The notes under the pieces: generated by a model | Told to the model about the DNA's origin: nothing | Databases searched by the model: none | Seen by the model: only the letters and a program-made list of their open reading frames with translations | Program-made: the position numbers and the translations under genes | Shown here: one piece after another, positions 43,896 to 55,837 of the stretch | Layout of the letters: each line of letters begins with the position of its first letter | Position numbering within the stretch: position 1 is the first letter of the stretch | NCBI GenBank assembly: GCA_019055375.1 | Contig: JAHQIW010006966.1 | Span: 62,001-126,000 of the forward strand | Direction: 5' to 3' | Length of the DNA: 64,000 nucleotides | Origin: Parelaphostrongylus tenuis | Lineage: Eukaryota > Nematoda > Chromadorea > Rhabditida > Metastrongylidae

Positions 43896-44799
43896 GGCAT
43901 ACATGCAAATCAGCAGCTCTAAAGAAGACGAAAAGCGCAGAAATGTTAGCCAAAAACAGAGGAGTCTTCTTTTATCAACCTCGTGCCACTACCTCAGTGA
44001 GAAAGAAACATATTATTCCGTCTAATCATGATCTTTTAGAACTTCCATGACCTCTATTCTTTCGCCTTCGGTTTCGTTCTAAGACATCACACTACGATAA
44101 TTTTTTCAAACAGTCGTTTGAACTCTCACTGATCCCTGTTTCGTTCGTTCTTAGCGACTGTTTTACCTCATAACCTTTCTGTAAACAATTTCCTGTATTT
44201 CCGGTCCAATGAGCGCACTTCCTCGTTACTATCAAATACAGCAAGGCACTGAAGTTGTTTGTCGTCTATAATTTCCAGTGTACAAACTTTCGATCCAGTC
44301 AGATCTAATGCCGATTGAGATGCAGGACAGCTTCTCAGAATTCCTCTGCACTCTGAATATATCTGAATTCTTCTAGGGAGGAGATTAACTGTTCTTCACA
44401 AATATTGCGTAGATAGAGTTGCAACCTCGATCGAACGAGATAAGAAGGATAAGAACAAAAGTGACGTTTTGTGCAGTTCGTACACAAAAACCTCTTTTCT
44501 ATACATCTTATTCGCTAAAAACTAACAATTGACTAACTTTCAATTCAACTCCTATGGTGAATTTGTTTATTATCCAGAACGTATGGATATAAAAAACAGA
44601 ATTTTTTCAATGTAAGATATAAAACCGCTCCAAGTGCTGTCAGCGCTGTGTTTGTAAAAAGTTTTAGAAAAAGTTCCGTCGTATTACCTGAGAAAATGAA
44701 TTCTACACATGGATTTTAAGCAAATCTGATCTCACTAGAAGCTTGTTTTCGTGCGCACCGAACATTATATCACTTTCCTACACAGCCTTCAGAATGTAA
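43896..44799. other. No recognised feature
   Basis: AT-rich sequence without supported exons or shared repeats. Confidence 0.4.
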
Positions 44800-45110
44800 T
44801 TGTTCAAGGAAGAATGCGTATGCTGCTCCAGTTTCACTGCAAATTGGGTGTCAATGCTTCTGAGACTCACCGACGAATTTGCAAGGCGTTTGGCGGAGAA
44901 ATTTGCGATGACCCTACAGCTCAGCGTGTGTTGAAGACATGCTGTGAAGAAGTAGACGGCAAGCCAACAGACGAACGTCCATGAGAACTTTGTCGCCAAG
45001 CAGACGGCATTCGAATTGAGGAAGATCTATTGATGAGCTGCCAAATGTTGGCTGACGAGTTTAATTGCAATATGTGGCTGATTTGTCCAGCTGTGTATGT
45101 AGACTACTTC
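44800..45110 (+). pseudogene. mariner-family transposase, N-terminal remnant
   Basis: The plus strand encodes QFHCKLGVNASETHRRICKA then DDPTAQRVLKTC, the first helix-turn-helix of a mariner transposase (pattern HF--G-NA-E--R-I---FG----T-------F). After a stop at 44982 the same frame continues with EEDLLMSCQMLADEFNCNM, the start of the second helix-turn-helix. The catalytic domain is absent and no terminal repeats were found. Sequence differs clearly from the mariner remnant at 29571, so it is a separate lineage. Confidence 0.6.
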
Positions 45111-45227
45111 GGCTATTAATTTGTCTTTTGTCTGAGCTAAATTGGTGTGCTAATAAATTCCTTTTGTGCATTTTGAAAATACAAGAAAACTTTTCCTGCA
45201 ACTTACTATTCATTGATTATTTTATTA

Positions 45228-45474
45228 AACGACCCGTCATCACAATTTCTATTGTGCAGATCTCAGTACATCTCGTATTCGATTCGTTTTTCGTCTTCTT
45301 CTTGAATGACATAGAATACTGGTCGAGCATGCCTTCTTGCAATCTCGAGGATAGCCTGGCTGTGGCGTTCCATGAGGCTTACTTATTGACTGCCGCAGAG
45401 TGTCAGGGAGTGGAGCTCGGTTCCACGTGCACCGTAACGAGCACCACAACCGCTCGGCCACGGCGCCCTTGTTA
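45228..45474 (-). mobile_element. SINE family 2, most complete copy
   Basis: The minus-strand head GGGCGCCGTGGCCGAGCGG at 45472 matches the A-box half of a Ser/Leu tRNA. The body runs through CTCTGCGGCAGTCAATAAG, CAGCCAGGCTATCCTCGAG and CCAGTATTCTATGTCATTC. The 3' part, GAATACGAGATGTACTGAG and ATCTGCACAATAGAAATTG, is shared with the copies at 32690 and 52515, so it defines the family's tail. The B box is weak here but good in the 4427 copy. Confidence 0.8.
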
Positions 45475-45649
45475 TTTTAGACAATAATAATGCCTTGTGA
45501 ATAACAGCATATTTGCCATTCACATCTATATATTGATAAAGTGAGGTTTCTTCTACAATATTCTTTTGCTCACAGTCCACTCAAACTTTTAAGTCAGTGG
45601 AAAATTACTGTTATCGCTCAAAATCCATTAAGCTTGCGGTGACGCAAAA

Positions 45650-47000
45650 GTTGTTCATATGACCTTTGAGGCAGACAAGAAAAAGGAAGCAGTGGTGTAT
45701 AGATTAATCAAATGAAAAGATTAGTACCTGCAGACCTATTCGCTAAAACCGTACAAGTAATAAAAGCGAACTAGAAGCGTTCTATTATAAGTTGAGAAAA
45801 GTAATCCATGACTCAAAGTCCTTCCACAAATTTATTCTTGGAGATCGCGATGGCTGATTAGGAAGGATAAACGAAAACTTAAACACAGCACGAAAATTGT
45901 GAAAAGGAAATCAAGATGATAAAGAAGATTAATGTAGTTAATCTCTTCCAGAGCACGTTTTTCCCACAAAAATTCATTCTTTGCTTCAAAAGGAACTTGC
46001 TGAGGCGAAAAACAGCTAACGAAGCTAGTCATGTGGAGATCGAGCACATTCTTATAAGTAAAAGACGAAACCTTCTTAGATCATCATTCTGCTGTGGATC
46101 TGATCGCTCCCTTCTCCGCACACAGAATCGTTTCACCCTTAAGCTGGAGAAGAACTTCTGTCATTGATCATGAAGAAAAAAACAAGCTTAGAGCGAGAAC
46201 ATTTCGATGAAGTTTCCTTCCCATATGATTGGGAAAAAGATAAGACCTAGTAAGGACTAGATGCCGAAGCGCCTGCTATTTAGCCGTAATCACCTCAGTT
46301 CTCCAACTAAAAGTTTAGGTCGCATTTCCATTAATACTACGAAGTAGTTCGAAAGATCACAAAGGAATAGAGCTCGAACATACTACAACGAGCCTAACAC
46401 GGCAGATAATGTTTGGCAGTTGTAGAGGATTTTCGCAAAGCTACTCATGTCGGTGCAGAATGAGAAGCGAGCAGCACAGTAACGAACCACTCTAAAGACC
46501 TACCGTATGAACCTGGGCATTACAATGATCTGTCATCGGCCGTGGTGAATAAGGATGACACTAGACTACACTCGCCATGATGAGGAACCAGCAGCAGGAA
46601 ATTTCTAAATTGCCTTTCCTTCGTCTATAGTCTCCTTTCCGGTCGCAGAAGTCCTAGATGAATAGAAAACTTCAAAATTCTACTTTCCGATATTCGAAAT
46701 GCTACGTAAAGCGAGCTAAGGCTACGGGTCTGGACAATATTGCGTTCGATTTCTGTAGACCAGAGGCTGCAGTCTTATATGTACTTTCGCAACTCTTATG
46801 GAACCTGACCTCTAAGAGGAGAAAATTCGAAATCAGCGCAGGAATTCCGTTATACCCTTGAAGAGGGTGACCAAAGATAATTTCGTAAGCATTCATGGTG
46901 TTCCTTGATGAGTGGATACGAAGCAGATTTTAGATGTTATTGAATGCCACTCAATAAAATTTAATGATAAGTGCCCAGCGGTAGTATCGCCTTCTTCAAA
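45650..47000 (+). mobile_element. RTE-type LINE remnant: endonuclease and start of reverse transcriptase
   Basis: Frame-shifted coding remnants in order on the plus strand: SELEAFYYKLRKVIH and HKFILGD (about 45765-45850), the loop before GDFN in RTE endonucleases. Then HVEIEHILISKRRNLLR and CCGSDRSLLRT (46030-46125), the conserved EIDHIL and GSDHRLL motifs. Then VKRAKATGLDNIAFDFCRPE (46690-46765), the first reverse transcriptase block (usually ATGPDNI). Numerous stops and frameshifts make it inactive. Confidence 0.7.
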
Positions 47001-48320
47001 ACCTGGAAAGGTCAAGCTGATTAACGAGCTGATCAGTCAAATACGTCCTCATCGGTGCAGCATATTTCTAACGATACTTTGAGTAGGATCGCACGCAGCA
47101 TCCGTGAGTTTAATGATCGATTTTGTGAGTAACCAGCTCGGGCTTAGTAGAGACTAGCTAAGTAGCCAAATAACCATGAGTAACAAGAAATAGGGGCATC
47201 ACCAGCAACCGTTTTTCTATAGCGTTCTTCATGCATAGACCCTAGAGGCGGGGGACATCAACAAGGTCTCTTTCCGAATAAAATATTTAGAATCTATAAC
47301 CACTATAGCATGAAAGTTTAGCTCCAACTACACAGCGACGCAAAAAGTTCCATATGACAGGTCAGAATCGGAAGCTATTAGTCTTATCGCCCATTATGTG
47401 AAAAGGAAAATTCAGAATCACTACCGAAAATTGAACAAGGATTAGGTGAAAGTGGCTAGCGCGACTTATTCAAGACTACCACGTGTCTCCAACTTAAAAC
47501 TGATAGCCATTATGCCTCGTTTTGCATTCTTTTATTGGAAATCATAAGTTTTACTAATTACCAACTATCTATTAATCTCGGCGTCTTCAAAAATAACTTG
47601 TTTTGTTCCTTTTCGGGACAAGCCGCGGTGTTTGAAGCACAATTTATTTGTATAGCTATAAGCGATTTCGGCGGTTTCGTTTCTCTTTTTTTAGCATGAA
47701 TTAGCATTCACTTTTGACCATCGGTCTGCTAAGCCCCTAATGTTTCTAAGACATACCCATTATCGGCTCCGTAGGCCGACTCATGAACAGAACAGTCGCA
47801 GTCTATGAATCTACCTGCGAGAATCCAAAAGTAATTTGGCCTACACTCTTAAACTTCTAGTTACCTATACGAAAGCGTTACAACCTTACACCACAAGGTT
47901 ATAGAAAGAAAATATTGGTTCACTACTTGTTCTCTCATGAATCACATACAAAGCGCGTGCTTGTGAAAAATATGTTTCGAACCGCTAGTAGTGTGTGCAG
48001 CGAAAGAGATCATAAGGAAGGATTTCTAAAAATAGCTCCAAAATAGCCACTGCTGATGGACGGTGGGAGTTCTCTAGATTAGATTAAGAGAAAAAGCAAT
48101 AGTTCCAGACTAAGACTAGAGAAAATGAGTTCCCGTCTATCCTGCCCTTTATTTCCAACGATGTAATCACAGCTACTGAACGCTGTTTAAGAGGGCAGGA
48201 TTGGACGAACCCGCAGCAATGACTCATGTACTCCCAACCACTCTAAGGCGACAACTACTGTGTAACAGATTGTAATACCATCTCTGCGAAACGAAAACTG
48301 CATAACTTGTCTCAACGGTT
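47001..48320. other. Probable LINE decay products, otherwise unrecognised
   Basis: The segment around 47335-47390 (GACGCAAAAAGTTCCATATG) resembles 45635-45665, the upstream end of the RTE remnant, so a second fragment may be present. No other landmarks. Confidence 0.35.
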
Positions 48321-48329
48321 GACACGGCG

Positions 48330-48560
48330 ATTGAATGAGATCTGGTACGGTATACGGAGTATCTTGTAAGGCTACGAGGATGAATACATTGGCGATATGT
48401 GTAGACCACTCTGTGTCCGCATAAAGAGTATCTAGTTGGAAAATTCAGAGCTGCACACAGCACTCCACTGCACACGCATAGGTAACAGAAACATAGCGGT
48501 AAGACTTTCACTACAAAAGTCAGTATCCTGGCGCAGAAATTCATAATATCTGCCTAAAAA
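48330..48560 (+). mobile_element. Penelope-like element: GIY-YIG endonuclease remnant
   Basis: Plus-strand frame fragments read YEDEYIGDMCRPLCVRIKEY then LVGKFRAAHSTPLHTHR, corresponding to the EEYIGETGRPL / RI-EHL / PLGTHR signature of PLE endonucleases. Frameshifts surround it. It is homologous to the copy at 29230 and has its 3' tail at 48865. Confidence 0.7.
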
Positions 48561-48864
48561 ACTCTTGAAGTTTTTCGGATTTTTACGAATCGAGAAATGA
48601 ACCGCAAGAGTATTTCGTAATCACATGTGACCTTGCACAATGCCTTAAGCTATTATAGTTCTTGTGATCTGGGCCAGGCTTATTCCCTCCTTAGCAAAAC
48701 TGTGCGACTTGCCTCCAATGAATAATTGGAACACTCAAAAACAGCAAAACGGTGGGCTTCAGAAACACGGTTCACTGGGCAAGTAATAATTCGTTTATCA
48801 CTTTTTCTGCTGAGGTTACGAAAGTTTCCGACTGAGTAAATTGTGGATCAACTTAGCCTTTCCA

Positions 48865-48950
48865 TGCTCCGAAGAAGGTTATGCAGCCGAAACATCGCCC
48901 ATTTTCTATTGCATTGAATGGTAATCAATAAATTCTACTTTGAACGACCT
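48865..48950 (+). mobile_element. Penelope-like element 3' tail with hammerhead remnant
   Basis: CTCCGAAGAAGG then GCAGCCGAAACATCGCCC follows the PLE coding remnant by about 300 bp, in the position where PLEs carry hammerheads. CGAAAC is intact. The first core strand (CCGAAGA) and stem I are degraded. It aligns with 30241-30365. Confidence 0.5.
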
Positions 48951-49070
48951 CCATATGCTCATAAAGGAAAACCTAAGATATTGTTTTCATGGCGAGGTTG
49001 ATAAAAAGTCGAAATCAAAAATAGTCAAGCGTAAGTGCTGTAGCATTTAATGTTGAGTGTACTCCATAAA

Positions 49071-49115
49071 CTCGCGAAACGTCTGACGTTTCAGAGATTT
49101 TGCCTTCTTCAGAGC
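49071..49115 (-). ncRNA. Hammerhead-like PLE tail motif, opposite orientation
   Basis: The minus strand reads GAGCTCTGAAGAAGGC, then CTCTGAAACGTCAGACG. CTGAAGA fits CUGANGA and GAAAC with a GTC triplet is present. Stem I and stem II are weak. It faces the tail at 48865, so two PLE ends converge here. Confidence 0.45.
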
Positions 49116-49220
49116 TCACAATTCTTCTTCGAAGGCAACCCTCTGAACATAATAATACATTTTTCAAAATTGAAGCGAACACGATACTCGGTATACTCAA
49201 CAAGGCGAAAAAAAAGGGCT

Positions 49221-49268
49221 CACCAGGAGAGGCGTTGCATCGAAATATTGAGTGTAGCTCTCCTGGTG
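49221..49268. other. Perfect 11-bp stem-loop
   Basis: CACCAGGAGAG (49221-49231) is the exact reverse complement of CTCTCCTGGTG (49258-49268), enclosing a 26-base loop. It is the most GC-rich part of the local sequence. No T run follows, so a terminator is unlikely. Confidence 0.6.
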
Positions 49269-49608
49269 GCGTCTTACTCTGCAGAAATTCGGATTGATAC
49301 TTCAATCACATAGAACAATATTCGATTAAGTCCCAGAGCATTTGAATGATGCCTATGATTCAATAGCATAAGTCTAGTTGGAGTAAATAGTCCAATTTTT
49401 TTTTCGAAATTTATTTCATTTTTGAGACTGAGGAGTAGTTACGTCGGTAGCAAAGCACTCATGGGCCGCCAGATCACAAAAACCGATAAGTGGCGGACAA
49501 GAAGAAATATGGTGCAAACTTTAGGAATAATCAAGCGTTGGTTTACGTCAACCATCCGCATTCTCAGGCGCAAATGATTGAAGGATCACGAGATATGCCT
49601 AGCTGACT

Positions 49609-49759
49609 TGGCCGTATTCAAAGTAAACCATTTTCATGGATGACGATTGTTGGTAAAAAAGAACGCGACAGAAAGATCCTCTAGATGGCCGTATTCAAAG
49701 TAAACTATTTTCATGGACGACTGTTGGTAAGAAAGAACGCGACAGAAAGATCCTCTAGA
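49609..49759. repeat. Two-copy tandem duplication, 77 and 74 bp
   Basis: Copy 1 is 49609-49685 and copy 2 is 49686-49759. Both start TGGCCGTATTCAAAGTAAAC and end AAAGATCCTCTAGA. They differ by a 3-bp deletion and three substitutions, so the duplication is recent. Confidence 0.9.
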
Positions 49760-52514
49760 ACTCGTTCTATTCGTAAAAAAGGATCATGCAAAAATCCAAG
49801 TAAATTGTGATGTTAGGTACCAATTGACGGTTGTTGCTCTGCAAATCACGGCCGTGATGATGACGAATCAAAATCAAGATGAATGAAATACGAATAAGAG
49901 GAACCATTACCATATAAATTCAGATAATGAAAGCAAAAAAGTGCTGTTGTAGCCTTTTAAACAACCAAACTGTGAGGAGTTTTTCGAGTAATTACGGAAT
50001 TTATAGGTACAGCCGATACTATTGCCTTTTTTCGTTCCACGTTATTCTGGAATTTCAAAAGACGAAAAGACGAGATGTTATAGGACAGCTGAGTCCAGAG
50101 GATGATATTAGTAATCTGGAGAAAGAGTGTCACTTTTGATACACTTGATTGAAACTTTCATTGAGAAACTCTCTTTATCCTAATTTACTTCATCATTGAA
50201 CCACTATATGATACTAGGGTTGAAACTGATTTGTAACTTTGTAGTTTCGTACTCTCGTCATATTCTTTGCACTTTAAGTGCCAATAAAAACCTTGTTCCA
50301 TACGCAAACAAGTTTTTCTCTCGCTTTTCTTATGAATGTCGTGCCATTTTGAAAGTCTCCATGGGTTCGGAGGCCGACCGATTAGACAAAGCAGACCTGT
50401 TCTAGGTGTTCACCATAACTAGGAGGCACGCCCGCCCGTTGTTGATGGCTTATCCCGCACGAAGTCCCGTCTGTCCCGCCCTCTGTCAACTGTATATTCT
50501 TTCTATTTTAGCTCATTATTTCGTACATTCTATATCTCTTGCAGCTATTATACACCTGATATTACAACGAAGTATTTTGTCGAATGATTCTCGATATTAT
50601 AAATTCCTTCGTCTTCATTTTTTCATGAAATAGGTGCAGGTTTCGAGCTCTGTGCTAATGGGTTGAGATGGTGTTAAAACGTTCTAATCTAACATTTCCT
50701 CACTCTGATCTTTCACCGTTACGTTAAGACCTGAGCTTGCATCTTTACGTTCAATCACAAAAACTTTTGGAGTTTTTGTAAACAGTAATATGACAGCATT
50801 TTTCTGATGTTATATTAGGACATTTCTGTCTGTTGAATGCTACATTTTTGTTACTTTGATTCCCTGTAGATTCGAGTTGCTCAGTCTATATCTTTCTATG
50901 GTTTGCTCACAAGATTTTAACTGACACTCCATGATCTGACTATCCAATCTAGCTTTGCCCAGGACTCGCTGGTGGAGTAATATTTTGATTGTAGATATTT
51001 TTCCCGCATAATTCATGATGGTCATTAGAGACGACAACGATTTGATGATAGATATTCTGCTGCTTAGCGTATCAAGAAGAACCAGTAATTAAAATGAGTT
51101 AGTTGAAGAACTACTTCGATCCTAATGATAAACGAGCACTTTTCTAAGAAAACCATTTTTTATTTCGAAAGCTGTTTTCAAAGAAACGTATGAGAGAGTG
51201 GATGGGTGTGCACCTATTGGAACTGAAGTTGAAGGGAAAGGCAGCTTTCCTGTGGAAGTCCTTGATTTTTTCCGTAGTTCTGTGATGAAATTCACATTTT
51301 TATCGTCACTTCAGAGGGTTTAGTCGTCAGTAATGGTAAAACATGATAAGAGAGAACTCAGTAAGATTATGAGTAGTAGGAGCAATGCCAATGGTCTCTC
51401 CTGATACCTGCACTTCTCAAAGGGAAAGCCAAATGCTTATGAAGTAGTCATATTTGAGTTGTCATTGAACTATATATTGGGGCGCGCAGCGATCTTCGCA
51501 GTCTTTAGAACGACCCGGACAGGTGAAAGTTGAAAACGACTCGCATCGTCCGCAAAAGATTAATTACGTTGCGCTCAGATAGAACCGTTTATACTTTCTA
51601 TCTTCAGTTCTGCTTACCATAATGAAAGGTAAGCAGTCAATGAGACCGTTGAAAATTTGTTATGAATTAAATGAGAATCAACGAAGTGCCCTCAGCTTCT
51701 CTGTTGAGTCATCTTTAACAGATTATTAGAACAATGGACATCGGATTCAAGCTGATAAGGTTTTGAGAATACTCTCGGCAGAAATCTTCACTTCAACCCT
51801 GTACTTGAAGATTGTTCGGCGCAGAAATAACGGACAGTTCACTATCTTCACTTATACCATTGTTGTTATAACGTGAAGTACTGTCAAAACAGTCCACGCT
51901 GATCATCTGCGGAAACGCATGTTGAGAAATCTGTAAGCGGATGAACCTATAAAGAATTATGTTGATCAAAAGCAAATTTTCAAGTCATCTCTTACGCTAG
52001 AAGGGGCTACTATCTAAATGATTAACCCAAATGTAATCGGTCTCGGCTAGGTGCACAGTGACCGAGATTGCTCCAGAAAAGTATACAAAGAAGAGAGTGG
52101 CACAGAGCATACAGGCGAGTAAGCAGGGCCAGTCTTAACGAACACCGTAGAAAGCTGGTTGTCAAGCTAGTGAAACAAAGAAATCAGTCAACGCTATAGG
52201 GGTGTGCTATCGAGACTGTGCTAGTAGAAATACACCGTAACACAAAAATCGGAAAAGGATACTAAATTCAAACGCAAATCAACGACGATGGGTCAGAAAC
52301 CCTGTTGAATTCACATTGATAGCGGAAATTTGATGTGAGTGCCATGTGAAGAGCCTTCGCGAAAATCGGTAAACAACACTTTTTAAGCAACTGAGTACCA
52401 CGAAATATTAACATATTTGCGACGTATAGGCACTATGCCGCCCAATTTTAGATCAGAATTTCTGAATACTACACATATTCACTTGATTTCTATTTCATAC
52501 TAAACGACCTGGCA
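49760..52514. other. No firm feature
   Basis: About 2.7 kb without a shared repeat. A plus-strand stretch at 52050-52109 between acceptor GGCTAG and donor GTAAGC is open (CTVTEIAPEKYTKKRVAQS) but joins nothing downstream in phase. Confidence 0.35.
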
Positions 52515-52700
52515 TCAAAATTTATTGTGGATCCCAGCACATCTTGCATTGGAATCGTTTCCTCGCACTCGTCCACCACAACGTTTGCGAGCATTCTCGG
52601 GTTGCTCCGGATGTTGCTTGAGAATTTCCTCTTCTTATGAGTATCGTAGAATTCTGGTCGAAATGATTCTTCCTGAAATCGTGGAGGCAAGCGAGCCACC
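52515..52700 (-). mobile_element. SINE family 2, 3' part with internal insertion
   Basis: Minus strand: CGACCAGAATTCTACGATAC matches the family 2 body, and AACGATTCCAATGCAAGATG then TGCTGGGATCCACAATAAAT matches the tail of the 45228 copy. About 60 bp of extra sequence separates them. The tRNA-like head is missing. The open frame here is incidental to the repeat. Confidence 0.6.
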
Positions 52701-53011
52701 GCATTCGTATTGACCGTAAGAATTAGGGAAGGGGATTAAATTAGTGAAATGCTTATTATCTTCCTACCTAAAACATCAGATTACTAACCACTGTGTTAAC
52801 TCGCCCCGGTTAGTTCGATAGCTAATCAAAAGTATATCAAATTGTCAGAGGTGAGAAAGGCATTTCCTCACTTAGTAGTTTGCAAAAAACTTTATTTTAG
52901 GGAAATTTTGCTGATCGATAGTTTGGCCAACAAGTAACTCTTACTCCATTTGAATAGTTCTGCTTATTATGAAATGTGGGAATATGAAAAGAGGGTAGTA
53001 GACTCGATAAA

Positions 53012-53116
53012 TTAAGGAATTTTGATCTGCAGTAGCGTAGTGATTAGCACACACCTATGTAAAAGGTGTAAGCAGGTTCAACTCCCGATCAAAGCTCAAT
53101 GTTTTGCATATCACTC
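53012..53116 (+). mobile_element. SINE family 3 copy
   Basis: A box CAGTAGCGTAGTGATTAGC, consensus B box GGTTCAACTCCCG, and a tail AGCTCAATGTTTTGCATATC that parallels the copy at 41745. Confidence 0.65.
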
Positions 53117-53240
53117 AACGTTTTTGGATATAAAACTATAAAAAAATTTTCACAATTTTAGCAGGCTTGCTACCCATGAAACCTTCTGATAATCAAAAAA
53201 TTATTCTTTTCTTGTCAAAAAACCACAAACTCAGCAGGCG

Positions 53241-53444
53241 ATGTGGTCGTATTTCATTGAGCTGACCACAAACGAAGAGCGGGAAGAAAGAAACTTACGA
53301 GCCGATGATTTTCGAGAAGCGCCTGGAATGGAATTTCTGCCCCGATTGAGCGTTGAAAATCGGATGGTGACTAAATGCACGTCTGGAATGATTAACGATG
53401 TAATGAATCAGCATTTTACTTTGCACCCTCAAAAAGAAATCTGA
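53241..53444 (+). CDS. Exon-like open segment, unknown product
   Basis: ATG at 53241 lies six bases after an acceptor (CAAACTCAG), so it may be a trans-spliced first exon or a last exon entered upstream. It is open for 67 codons to TGA at 53442. The product is charged and low in cysteine (ELTTNEEREERNLRADDFRE, then PRLSVENRM), more protein-like than its neighbours. A donor-like CGGATG/GTGACT inside it would allow splicing. No family was recognised and no upstream exon joins in phase. Confidence 0.32.
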   Translation: MWSYFIELTTNEEREERNLRADDFREAPGMEFLPRLSVENRMVTKCTSGMINDVMNQHFTLHPQKEI

Positions 53445-53781
53445 TAACAACTTGCCAACACCGTAGGCATAGGCTGCTTGGTTAGCAGGAGCCGCTAGTT
53501 CGAAGCTGCGACCACGTGTGTTGCAGGGAATGATAGATTATAGACCATAAAACAATGATAATAGGACAAAATCAATATTTTCTGTTTTTCTTTTCTCTGA
53601 ATACTTCATAAAAAACAAGTTACTAAGATTAATATTTTGAAAGCGGAATTTTCTACGATTTTTCTTTCATATTTGATCATTCATTGCGGACGAAATTTTC
53701 TTTAGTAACTATGAATATTCATATTTCATTAGAAAACTACCACAACGTCATTGCTGCCGCCGCGTTGCCAACGTATTAAGA

Positions 53782-54502
53782 TTACAAAGCTTCCATAAGC
53801 TCATCCAGTGATGCATTGCGACTTATAGCTGCACCTCGAAAAGCTCGTGTGAATTTATAAGTTTCAATTTCAGAGATACCTTCTTGTGTATTCGGTAAAT
53901 CAACTTTTGTTTTACTCTTACGGCAATAATGCCCTCAATAATGAATATGATGAACCGACGGAAAGTAGGAAATATTTCCTTGAGATACAACATTATTTTG
54001 ATATTGTTGTAACACGTCGATGATCACGGTCTTGACTGCTTTACTGCAAATGGACGCCTCTCAAAGTAGGAATGCTGCTCACGACAACTTTTAGCGCATC
54101 TGCTTGGATTAAATCGACAGAATCTGCTTGATATGTGGTCTTGAATCTACTTCCTTAGAATATGTTCATTGCTTATAGCTATGACACAAATTCAGCTGGA
54201 TAGATGGGAAAATATGGAGCTGTTTCACAAGTATTAGAAGAGAGTTAAATGTGGCTAATCAGGTGATACTTACTCTGAGGTGAATCAAATATCTGCATTA
54301 CCCGTTTTTGCTTCATCGGTCTTCCCACAACAAGAAAACACATTAAGGTAGCTAAGAATGGATGTGTAGATAGTTTTTGAACATCTCATTCATCCAATAG
54401 CCGTAAACCATAAAATACATCGTGAACGGTTTACGATTGCTGCAGTAGATAATCCTTACGTTTACTTCGAGAGAGAGTGCCAAACTGGGCATCATGAAGG
54501 GC
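53782..54502 (-). CDS. 3' end of an unrecognised gene, four phase-consistent exons
   Basis: Minus strand exons 54460-54502, 54274-54351, 54083-54153 and 53782-53916. Donors are GTAAGG, GTAAGT and GTGAGC; phases 1, 1 and 0 join without a shift, giving 108 residues and a TAA stop. Visible stretches are ALHDAQFGTLSRSK, VVGRPMKQKRVMQIFDSPQ, TYQADSVDLIQADALKVV and FTRAFRGAAISRNASLDELM, with good protein-like composition and a helical C-terminus. The last acceptor (GCCGTAAG) is weak. The 5' part should lie above 54502; a hydrophobic open segment at 54862-55068 (TIFFICLNVFQLWSVY) is a candidate but does not join clearly. I do not recognise the family. Confidence 0.5.
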
Positions 54503-55837
54503 CTAGCACAACAAGTGGTCTTTGTGTACTTCGAGGCCCCACTGTGAAGCCCACTGAGAGAAATGTGTGCTTCCAAGCATGGTCAATTATTCTCTTGACT
54601 TGAAAAAAGGAGACGATTGACTTTAGCGAGATAGCAATAGTGATTTCCGCACAACCCACATTTAATTAGAAACTACGAGGTTAACGTCGACATTAATTTG
54701 AACGTTCAAATGAGTGCATTGAACTGAAAAACTCTCTTTTTTTGAGAAAATTGTTCGCATCGAAGAGCGACAATTAAACGATTGTGAAATCATCGATTTC
54801 ATTGCTTTTTGCATAGCCTAATGATGAGAAACCTCATTCGCTGTTCCTCTTCCTGAGCCATTTATGTTATTGCATTGAAGTCTTCAACAGTCCACTCATA
54901 AGACATTAGCACGCTCTGAGCAACGGTCCCCGGATAGTTTATGGAAAAATCATTTCGGAAATGATAGTTGACAGCGGTGTCATCCTTCTTATAAACAGAC
55001 CAAAGTTGAAATACATTTAGACAAATAAAGAAGATTGTACTTGAATATAACATATAATCGTCCATCACAGCATCTCAACGAAATCAACGCTCTTTGGAAA
55101 ATGAACGCGTACGTACACTTTTTTTTTCGGGATTTCCCTGCACATTTTTCTTTAATTTGAATTTTTTCATTTTTTCGTTTTAGTTAGAAACTTTCTTTCT
55201 CAACAGTCGTGAAACGTCGCAAGTCTTACACTGCTGGTTTCAAGCTTGATGCGGTAGGTACTGTAATGTAAGTGGAACATTGGCGGCAGCCATTCGTTTT
55301 GATGTGATTGAAGTTTTGATCAGAAAATGAGTTGCTGCTAGGGTAAACCTCTAATAGATATCTAAAAAATAAAAGCCTGGAAAACTTTTCATTACCGAAA
55401 AGCGCGTGTGTTTTTCCCTCTTTTTTCTTTTAGAAAATGAACCACTCTTATCTATGGATTTTTAGAGTAATATTTTTCATTGCTCATTCGAAATGACCAA
55501 AAAAGATTCAATATAATACGTCGTACGGAGATGCCTAGCTAACATTAGCAGTACCACTTGAAAGCTTTGTCAAATTCATGATTATTGTAATCCAAAATTT
55601 TGCACTTCGGAAAACATCGTGTATAAAGGTTTGTTAGTTTAGAGTTGATTATTTACCTTTCGTTTTTTCCTTCAGAGTAAACTTTTTCAAGACCAATTTT
55701 CAAGCTTTACAGCCTACACTTCGACTCATATGTCCAAGCCGTATCTTCAATTCGACATTATAATCTAAAGCATTGTAATTATTACAGTATACTCTAGGTG
55801 GAAAGAAGGAGATGCCGAGAGGTCAGTGATGCCCAGT
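54503..55837. other. Probable upstream part of the 53782-54502 gene, unresolved
   Basis: Expected to contain further minus-strand exons. The segment 54862-55068 is open and begins with a transmembrane-like stretch. No repeat family was recognised. Confidence 0.3.

Noticed and set aside
49221..49268. Intrinsic terminator
   Set aside because: The stem is perfect but no T run follows, and the genome is eukaryotic.
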